Source of the DNA: Actinacidiphila bryophytorum
GTDB taxonomy: Bacteria; Actinomycetota; Actinomycetes; Streptomycetales; Streptomycetaceae
Length of the DNA stretch: 64,000 bases
NCBI RefSeq assembly: GCF_016916835.1
Contig: NZ_JAFFIX010000010.1
Location: forward strand, 186,001 to 250,000
Reading direction: 5' to 3'
In this document: positions 48,287-54,665 of the stretch, one piece after another
Layout of the letters: each line of letters starts with the position of its first letter
Numbering within the stretch: position 1 is the first letter of the stretch
The notes under the pieces: generated by a model
The model's database searches: none
What the model was told of the DNA's origin: nothing
What the model saw: the letters and a program-made list of their open reading frames with translations, nothing else
Translations under genes and position numbers: made by a program

Positions 48287-48391
48287 GCGTCCCGCCACCA
48301 CGAGCAGCCACACACGCCCCACCCGGCGGGCGGTGCGCTTCCGCCGGCCGCGGTGGCTCGGGCAGTTCCCCTGCGGCAGGGGGTGCCCACC

Positions 48392-48422
48392 AGGGGCGCG
48401 GGGAACTGCGCGCCCAGCCCCC
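48392..48422 (+). repeat. Copy of the dispersed CGCGGGGAACTGCGCG repeat
   Basis: It matches the inner arm of the element at 9498-9708 and lies in the 385-base gap after the pelF-like gene. The rest of that gap (48287-48671) has no supportable gene; an ATG overlapping the pelF stop opens a 130-codon frame that runs through this repeat. Confidence 0.75.
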
Positions 48423-48671
48423 CACCGGCCGGTGGTGGGGTACGGACGGGAACAGCCCCATTCCGACGGAGACGACCCGCGCCCCGGTGGGGGCTGAGCG
48501 CGCCCACGCGGCGCCAGCCGCACATCAGATAGACGCATACGCCACACCCCGCACCTGCACCGCCACCAGCGGACGCATGCCAGGAGCGCGCGGTGCGCGC
48601 CCGGTGCCCGGGCCGGCCGCCACGGGCGGACCGTACGGCCGAACGGAACTGTTGCAAGTGAAGGGGACGGC

Positions 48672-50267
48672 ATGAGCGGGGCGTTGTCTGCGGCCGGTGC
48701 GGACGGCGGGTCCGTGGTGCGGCTGCCGCGGCTCCGGCGGGCGCCGGCCTGGGCCGACGGGGACCCGGTGGCGGAGCTGGCGCAGCGGCTGGGGGACGCG
48801 TGCGGGAGCGCGGTGCACGCCGACGAGATCGCGGCACTGCTGGAGTCTGACGGCCTGACCGACGAGCAGATCACCGAACGCTACCGGCACCCGGACCTGT
48901 TCGCGCTGGCCGAGACGCTCTTCGCCCTGGTGCCGCGGACGTACCCGGAGCCGGAGCCGGCCGCGGACCCGTGGCGGACGGACGTCGGGCGGTGCGTCCT
49001 GCGCGGCCTCACCTTCGCGCTGCCGGGCGTGGCCTACGTCGTCGGCGGACGCTGGGCGGCCGGCCCCGACGGTCACTTCGGGGTGAGCGCGGCGGTCGCG
49101 GGCTGGGCCGCGGCGGCGCTGTGCAGCTGGGGCTGGAACCAGGCCCTGGCGCACCGGGCGGGGCTGCTGCTGCTCGCGAGCCGACCCAGGGCCGCCGCCC
49201 GCTGCCTGCTCACCGGCGGCGCCGCGGGCACGGGACTGGCCACCGCGGCAGCCGCGGCCGTCATAGGACCGGCGCACCTGCCGGCGCTGGCCTTCGCGGC
49301 AGGCCAGGCCCTCTACATGGCCGCGGCCACCGCCTTGCTGGTCCTGCACCGCGAACGCACCCTCCTGTACGTGCTGGCCCCGCTGACGCTGGCCGCGGCA
49401 TGCGGCGCCGCAGCCCTCCCCTCCCCCGCGGCCGCCGCCCTCCTCGCAGCGACGGTCACCGCGGCCACGGCAGCGGCGGCTGCCACGGCCCTGCGCGCGC
49501 CGGCCGGCGAACTCCCGGGCGGGACAGGGCAGGACGCCCGCCGCGGCCTCGCGGCACGGCTCCGGCGCCGCCGCGCCGGCGCGTCCCAGTCGGAGAACGG
49601 CCCCCGCCCGGCCCCGCCCCAGTCCGTGCCACTGAACCTGGCCAGGCTCGCCGCACGGCTCCGGCGCCCCCGCGCCGCCGCATCCCGGCCGGGAAGCAGC
49701 CCGGACAACGGCCCCCGCCCGGCCCTGCGGCAGTCGGTGCCGCTGGGACTGGCCGGGCTGGCCGCCGGAGGGCTGGTGGTCGCGGCGGCGCTCGCCGGGG
49801 AGTTCGTCGGCGCGCTCACGGTGAGCATGGGTGTGGCCGAGTGGCTGCTCTTCCGGCTGCGCAGCCGCTGCCTGACGGCGGTGCGCAGGACGGGGGTCGC
49901 GCAGCGGCTGCTCGGCAGGTCGTGGCGGGTGCTGGCCCGCTGCCTCGGCGGCTACGCCGCCGCGCTGGTCACGCTGGCCGGCGTCGAGTCCGCGGTGCTG
50001 CCCGGTGCGGCGGCCTGGGACGCGCCGCACCTGGGGGTGCTGCTCGCGCTGGGCTGCACCCTGTGGCTCGCGCTGCTGCTCCAGTCCTGCGGTCGGCCGT
50101 GGACGGCCGCCGCCGTCCTGTCGGCGGCGACGGCCACCGCCGTGCCGCTGCTGGCCCTGCACACCGCGACGCCGGGCACCGTCATCGGCGTGACCGGCGG
50201 CTGCGCCGCCGCCGTCCTGCTCGCGGCGGCCACCACCGTCACCGCCCGGGTGACCACCCACCGCTGA
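48672..50267 (+). CDS. Multispan membrane protein of the exopolysaccharide cluster
   Basis: A 531-residue protein with a soluble N-terminal segment (1-110; DEIAALLESDGLTDEQITERYRHPDLFALAETL) and about 10-12 hydrophobic helices in two blocks (115-285 and 360-530). Between them is an Arg/Pro/Ser-rich loop made of two similar tandem units of about 35 residues (each with NGPRPA and QSVPL). I do not recognise a family. Its place after pelF suggests the part played by PelG or by the membrane half of fungal Gt4c: carrying the growing polymer across the membrane. GAAGGGG precedes the ATG. Confidence 0.6.
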   Translation: MSGALSAAGADGGSVVRLPRLRRAPAWADGDPVAELAQRLGDACGSAVHADEIAALLESDGLTDEQITERYRHPDLFALAETLFALVPRTYPEPEPAADPWRTDVGRCVLRGLTFALPGVAYVVGGRWAAGPDGHFGVSAAVAGWAAAALCSWGWNQALAHRAGLLLLASRPRAAARCLLTGGAAGTGLATAAAAAVIGPAHLPALAFAAGQALYMAAATALLVLHRERTLLYVLAPLTLAAACGAAALPSPAAAALLAATVTAATAAAAATALRAPAGELPGGTGQDARRGLAARLRRRRAGASQSENGPRPAPPQSVPLNLARLAARLRRPRAAASRPGSSPDNGPRPALRQSVPLGLAGLAAGGLVVAAALAGEFVGALTVSMGVAEWLLFRLRSRCLTAVRRTGVAQRLLGRSWRVLARCLGGYAAALVTLAGVESAVLPGAAAWDAPHLGVLLALGCTLWLALLLQSCGRPWTAAAVLSAATATAVPLLALHTATPGTVIGVTGGCAAAVLLAAATTVTARVTTHR

Positions 50268-50333
50268 GGGCCGCCCAAGGCCCCTCGACACCGCACCGCA
50301 TCCAACCCACCCTCACCGCAAGGAGATTCCCGC

Positions 50334-51335
50334 ATGTCCTCCCCAACTCCGGTCGCCGTCACGGGCGCCGAGGGCTTCATCGGCTCGCACCTGGTCGAGG
50401 CGCTGGTGGCCTCGGGCCGCCGGGTGCGCGCCATGGTGCAGTACAACTCCTTCTCGTCGAACGGCTGGCTGGAGGTCCTGCCGCCGGACGTGGCGGACTG
50501 CGTGGACGTCGTGCTGGGCGACGTCCGGGACCCCGGCTCGGTGCGCGACCTGGTCGCGGACTGCGACACCGTCTACCACCTGGCCGCGCTGATCGCGATC
50601 CCGTACTCCTACCGCGCCCCGCGCTCGTACGTCGACACCAACGTGACCGGCACCCTCAACGTCCTCGAAGCGGTACGCGAGTCGGGCATCCCGCGCCTGG
50701 TGCACACCTCGACCAGCGAGACGTACGGCACCGCGCAGACCGTACCGATCAGCGAGGACCACCCGATCGTCACGCAGTCGCCCTATGCGGCGTCCAAGGC
50801 GGGCGGGGACCGGCTCGCCGACAGCTACCACGCCAGTTTCGGCACCCCCGTGGTGACGCTGCGGCCCTTCAACACCTTCGGGCCGCGGCAGTCGATGCGG
50901 GCGGTGATCCCGACGGTGATCGGGCAGGTCGCGGCGGGCGAGACCAAGGTGACGCTCGGCGACCTGCGGCCGACCAGGGACTTCACCTACGTCAAGGACA
51001 CCGCCGCCGCCTTCCTCGCGGTGGGGACGGCCCCGGCCCAGCAGGTCGTGGGCCGGACCTTCAACGCCGGTACGGGCGGCGAGATCTCGGTCGGCGACCT
51101 GGTGCGGCTGATCGGCACCCTGATGGACACCGAACTGGCCGTGCTGGAGGACCCGCAGCGGCTGCGCCCGTCCGGCTCCGAGGTGATGCGGCTGGTGTGC
51201 GACGCGGGCCGGCTGCGCGAGGCGACCGGCTGGGCGCCGGCCCACCGGCTGGAGGAGGGCCTGGCCCGCACCATCGACTTCTTCCGCGACCCCGCGCACC
51301 TCGCGCGCTACAAGACGGCCGCCTACAACGTCTGA
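50334..51335 (+). CDS. LegB-like NAD-dependent nucleotide-sugar 4,6-dehydratase (SDR)
   Basis: A 333-residue extended SDR. The NAD-binding motif is TGAEGFIGSH, the catalytic Ser/Tyr/Lys set is TSTSETYG with SPYAASK, and VQYNSFSSNGWLEVLP is close to the LegB signature (YNSFNSWGWLD). LegB converts UDP-GlcNAc to the 4-keto-6-deoxy sugar. PFNTFGPRQSMRAVIPT is also typical of dehydratases. In the cluster it would supply a modified hexosamine nucleotide. The alternative is a 4-epimerase, as with fungal Uge3. The gene starts 66 bases after the membrane protein, with AAGGAG before the ATG. Confidence 0.8.
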   Translation: MSSPTPVAVTGAEGFIGSHLVEALVASGRRVRAMVQYNSFSSNGWLEVLPPDVADCVDVVLGDVRDPGSVRDLVADCDTVYHLAALIAIPYSYRAPRSYVDTNVTGTLNVLEAVRESGIPRLVHTSTSETYGTAQTVPISEDHPIVTQSPYAASKAGGDRLADSYHASFGTPVVTLRPFNTFGPRQSMRAVIPTVIGQVAAGETKVTLGDLRPTRDFTYVKDTAAAFLAVGTAPAQQVVGRTFNAGTGGEISVGDLVRLIGTLMDTELAVLEDPQRLRPSGSEVMRLVCDAGRLREATGWAPAHRLEEGLARTIDFFRDPAHLARYKTAAYNV

Positions 51336-51402
51336 CGAGCCGTCACATCCATACCCACGGCACACCATCACCATGACCGCACGACCTCTGGGGGGACCCA
51401 CC

Positions 51403-52116
51403 ATGCACGCTGTCATCCTCGCGGGCGGCAAAGGCGTACGGCTGCGGCCGTACACCACCGCACTGCCCAAACCGCTGGTGCCGATCGGCGACAGCCACGC
51501 GATCCTGGAGATCGTGCTCAGACAGCTGGCCACCGCGGGCTTCCGCCGCTGCACCATCGCCATCGGGCACCTCGGCAACATCATCCGCGCCTACGTGGGC
51601 GACGGTTCGCAGTGGGGGCTCGACGTCGACTACGTCACCGAGGACAACCCACTCGGCACCATGGGGCCGTTGCTGACCATGCGGAAGCAACTGCCCGAGC
51701 ACTTCCTGGTGATGAACGGCGACGTGCTCACCGACCTGGACTTCGGCGACCTGCTGCGCGGGCACCGCGGCTCCGGGGCGCCGCTGACGATCGCCACCTA
51801 CCGGCGCACCGTCAGCATCGACTTCGGGGTGCTCACCACCGACGAGGGGCAGGTGGTGGCCTTCACCGAGAAGCCGAGCATGGACTACCGGGTGTCGATG
51901 GGCGTCTACGGGGTCTCCCGGGCGACGCTGGACGGCTACACCGCGGGGCTGCCGCTGGGCTTCGACGAGGTCGTGCTCGACCTGCTGGCCGCGGACCGGC
52001 CGCCGCGCGCCCACGACTTCGACGGCTACTGGCTCGACATCGGCAGGCCCGACGACTACGACCGGGCGAACGCCGAGTTCAGCAGCCTGCGCGGGCTGCT
52101 GCTCAAGGGGGCGTGA
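51403..52116 (+). CDS. Sugar-1-phosphate nucleotidyltransferase
   Basis: A 237-residue enzyme with the nucleotidyltransferase motif AVILAGGKGVRLRPYTTALPKPLVPIG, here split: LAGGKGVRLRPYT and PKPLVPIG. The metal-binding Asp is in VMNGDVLTDLDF, and FTEKPSM and GYWLDIGRPDDYDRA close the active site. It joins NTP and sugar phosphate to make an activated donor. GlmU- or RfbA-like C-terminal domains are absent. ATG 51403 is favoured over 51373 because GGGGGGA precedes it. The neighbouring SDR genes suggest it works on the same nucleotide-sugar route. Confidence 0.82.
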   Translation: MHAVILAGGKGVRLRPYTTALPKPLVPIGDSHAILEIVLRQLATAGFRRCTIAIGHLGNIIRAYVGDGSQWGLDVDYVTEDNPLGTMGPLLTMRKQLPEHFLVMNGDVLTDLDFGDLLRGHRGSGAPLTIATYRRTVSIDFGVLTTDEGQVVAFTEKPSMDYRVSMGVYGVSRATLDGYTAGLPLGFDEVVLDLLAADRPPRAHDFDGYWLDIGRPDDYDRANAEFSSLRGLLLKGA

Positions 52117-52123
52117 GCGGGCG

Positions 52124-53044
52124 ATGAGCAGGATTCTGGTGCTCGGCGGCACGGGCTTCCTCGGCGGACCGGTGAGCGCCCGGCTGCGCGAACTGCCGGG
52201 CGCGACGGTGCTGTACGGCGGGCGGGCGGCGGCCGGCGGGCGGGGCGCGCCGGACCTGGCGGTCGACCTCGGCAAGGTGCCGGTGGACGTGCTGGCCGGC
52301 GGGCTGACCGCGCTGGCCCCCGACGTCGTGGTCAACTGCGCCGGGCTCGCCGCCGGCCCCGCCAGTGCGCTCGCGGCGGTCAACACGCGGGGCGCTGCGG
52401 CCCTGTGCGAGGCGCTGGCGGCGGCGGTGCCCGCGGCGCGGCTGGTGCAGCTGGGCTCGGCGGCCGAGTACGGCCCCGGGGTGCCGGGGACGGCGCTCGC
52501 CGAGTCGGCGGCGGCCCGGCCTGCCGAGGTCTACGGCGCCACCAAGCTGGCGGGCACCCTGGCGGTGGCGGGGTCCGGGCTGGACGCGGTGGTGCTGCGG
52601 GTCTTCAACCCGGTCGGCGCGGGCGCCCCCGCCTCCGGGCTGCCGGGCCGGCTGGCCACCGCCTTCCGTGGCGCGCCGCCCGGCGGGTCGGTCATGACCG
52701 GCGACCTCGGCGCGTACCGTGACTTCGTGGACGTGCGGGACGTGGCGGAGGCGGTCGCGCTGGCCGCGACCGCGACGGGGCCGCTGCCGCCGGTCGTGAA
52801 CGTGGGCTCGGGGCAGGCCACCCTGGTGCGCGACCTGGCGGTCGAGCTGGCGGGGCTGTGCGGCTTCGGCGGGCGGATCACGGAGTCGGGTGCGGGCTCC
52901 GAGCGTTCCGCTGGCGTGTCATGGGTGCGCGCGGACATCGCGCTGGCCGCCGACGCGCTCGGCTGGCAGCCGCTCCGCACCCTGCACGACGCGCTGGCGG
53001 CGCTCTGCCATGCGACCGCCCCGACCGCGGGCGCCCCCGCATGA
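52124..53044 (+). CDS. NAD-dependent epimerase/dehydratase (SDR)
   Basis: A 306-residue extended SDR with NAD motif LGGTGFLGGPV, catalytic LGSAAEYG and VYGATKLAG (Tyr and Lys), and a substrate-binding GAYRDFVDVRDVAEA. It probably epimerises or reduces a keto-sugar made by the LegB-like dehydratase. It begins 7 bases after the nucleotidyltransferase stop and overlaps the next gene by ATGA, so translation of these genes is probably coupled. Confidence 0.8.
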   Translation: MSRILVLGGTGFLGGPVSARLRELPGATVLYGGRAAAGGRGAPDLAVDLGKVPVDVLAGGLTALAPDVVVNCAGLAAGPASALAAVNTRGAAALCEALAAAVPAARLVQLGSAAEYGPGVPGTALAESAAARPAEVYGATKLAGTLAVAGSGLDAVVLRVFNPVGAGAPASGLPGRLATAFRGAPPGGSVMTGDLGAYRDFVDVRDVAEAVALAATATGPLPPVVNVGSGQATLVRDLAVELAGLCGFGGRITESGAGSERSAGVSWVRADIALAADALGWQPLRTLHDALAALCHATAPTAGAPA

Positions 53045-53811
53045 CGCCCGGCCGGCGCCCGCCCGCGACCCCGGCGTACGGGGTCCCGCGCCGCGGGGCA
53101 CAGGATGCGACCGCGCACCCGTACGGCGGTCCGGCCGGTGTGCCGGCGGCGAGCGCGCGGGCACTGCTGGTGCCGATGTACGTCCATCCCGCCGTCGACC
53201 CGGGGGCCTGGCGGGCGCTGGAGAAGATGGCAGGGCGGCTCTACGGGGTGGTGGTGAACGTGGCGGACGGGCCGGGGGCCGGGCGGCCGGACAGTGCGGT
53301 CGCGACGGCGGCGGAGCGCCTGCGGTCTGCGGGGGTGCGGCTGTTCGGCTACGTGGACACCGACTACGCGGCCAGGCCCGCCCGGGACGTGGAGCGCGAT
53401 GTGCGCAGGCACCGGGAGTGGTACGGGGTGGGCGGGGTCTTCTTCGACCGGGTCGCAGCAGGGCGCGAGCAACTGCCGTACTACCGGCGGCTGGTGGCGG
53501 CCGGCCGGCTCGACGGCGCCCGCACCGCGGTCCTCAACCCGGGGGTGCACCCCGACCCCGGCTATGCGGCGGCGGCCGACCTGCTGGTGACCTACGAGGG
53601 CACGTGGGCGGACTACGCCGCCGCGGCCGTGCCCCGGTGGACGGCCGCCCATCCCCCGGGCCGCTTCTGCCACCTGGTCTACGGGGTGCCCGGTCCGGCC
53701 GCCGCGCGGGCGGTGGCCCGTACGGCCGCGGTCCGCGGCGCGGGCGTCCACTGCGCGGTCCCCGGCGGGCCGCCCAACCCCTGGCAGCACGTCCCGGCGA
53801 GCGCCGCGTGA
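53041..53811 (+). CDS. Sph3/spherulin-4-like (GH135-type) protein
   Basis: A 256-residue TIM-barrel protein resembling the spherulation-specific family 4. Pattern: LLVPMYVHPAVDPGAWRALE, VVVNVADGPG, VRLFGYVDTDYAARP, VGGVFFDRVAAG, TAVLNPGVHPDPGYAAAAD and LLVTYEGTW. Asp136 in VFFDR sits where the catalytic Asp of Sph3 is expected, but the following residue is Arg instead of the common Glu. No signal peptide is visible, although Sph3 acts on exported GAG; the Pro/Arg-rich first 30 residues may be mis-started. In fungi Sph3 cleaves GAG and is required for its synthesis. Its start overlaps the SDR stop, and its stop overlaps the next start. Confidence 0.75.
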   Translation: MTPGRRPPATPAYGVPRRGAQDATAHPYGGPAGVPAASARALLVPMYVHPAVDPGAWRALEKMAGRLYGVVVNVADGPGAGRPDSAVATAAERLRSAGVRLFGYVDTDYAARPARDVERDVRRHREWYGVGGVFFDRVAAGREQLPYYRRLVAAGRLDGARTAVLNPGVHPDPGYAAAADLLVTYEGTWADYAAAAVPRWTAAHPPGRFCHLVYGVPGPAAARAVARTAAVRGAGVHCAVPGGPPNPWQHVPASAA

Positions 53812-54644
53812 GGGGCCGCTTCACGGGCCGCCGGCTCGCGCCGGCCGCCGCGCTGCTGCTCGCACTCGCGGGCTGCACCTCTTCGGGCGGCGACGGCGGG
53901 GGCGGCGACGGCGGGCGTCCGCGATCCGCCGGGCCGCCCGTGGCGGGCCGCTGGCAGCCGCAGGTGGGGGTCGCCTGGCAGTGGCAGCTCAGCGGCACCG
54001 TCGACACCTCCGTGGACGTGCCGGTGTACGACATCGACGGCTTCGAGAACCCGGCGGCCGTCGTCGCGCGCCTGCACGACGACGGCCGCCGGGTGGTCTG
54101 CTACGTCAACGCCGGTGCGTGGGAGTCCTTCCGGCCGGACGCGAAGGACTTTCCCGCCGCACTGCTGGGCCGCGGCGACGGCTGGGACGGCGAACGCTGG
54201 CTGGACGTCCGCGCCCTGGACCGGCTGCGCCCGCTGATGGCGGCCCGGTTCGACATGTGCAGAGCCAAGGGCTTCGACGCCGTCGAGCCGGACCTGCTCG
54301 ACGGGTACGCCAACTCCACCGGCTTCCCGCTGACGGCGGCCGACCAGTTGGCGTACAACCGCATGATCGCCGGCCTCGCCCACGACCGGGGCCTGGCCGT
54401 GGGGTTGAAGAACGACCTGGACCAGGTGCCGCAGCTGCTGGGCGACTTCGACTTCTCGGTGGACGAGCAGTGCGCCCAGTACGACGAGTGCGGGCAGTTG
54501 TCGCCCTTCGTCGCCGCGGGCAAGCCGGTCTTCCACGTCGAGTACGAGCTGGCGCCCGCGCAGTTCTGCCCCGCGGTGCGCAAGCTGGGCTTCAGCTCCA
54601 TGCGCAAGCACCTGTCGCTGGACGCCTGGCGGGAGCCCTGCTGA
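53808..54644 (+). CDS. Ega3/GH114-like endo-alpha-1,4-polygalactosaminidase lipoprotein
   Basis: A 278-residue lipoprotein. The GTG start at 53808 overlaps the previous stop (GTGA) and gives LLLALAGC, a lipobox with Cys23. A Gly/Ser/Pro linker precedes the GH114 barrel: VAWQWQLSGTVDTSVDVPVYDIDGF (in parts), RRVVCYVNAGAWESFRPD, DAVEPDLLDGYANSTGF with Glu160/Asp162, and FSVDEQCAQYDEC with Glu220, plausible catalytic acids. Such enzymes cut alpha-1,4-linked galactosamine. Ega3 of Aspergillus belongs to the same family and lies in the GAG cluster. It should trim or release the polymer at the cell surface. It is the last gene of the cluster, facing a convergent gene 22 bases away. Confidence 0.85.
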   Translation: MRGRFTGRRLAPAAALLLALAGCTSSGGDGGGGDGGRPRSAGPPVAGRWQPQVGVAWQWQLSGTVDTSVDVPVYDIDGFENPAAVVARLHDDGRRVVCYVNAGAWESFRPDAKDFPAALLGRGDGWDGERWLDVRALDRLRPLMAARFDMCRAKGFDAVEPDLLDGYANSTGFPLTAADQLAYNRMIAGLAHDRGLAVGLKNDLDQVPQLLGDFDFSVDEQCAQYDECGQLSPFVAAGKPVFHVEYELAPAQFCPAVRKLGFSSMRKHLSLDAWREPC

Positions 54645-54665
54645 GCGCGCGGTCCCGTAGCCGGG

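Noticed and set aside
48283..48675. A 130-codon frame whose ATG overlaps the pelF stop (ATGA)
   Set aside because: The overlap is tempting, but the frame runs through the dispersed repeat, is Pro/Arg/Ala-rich and overlaps the start of the next gene.
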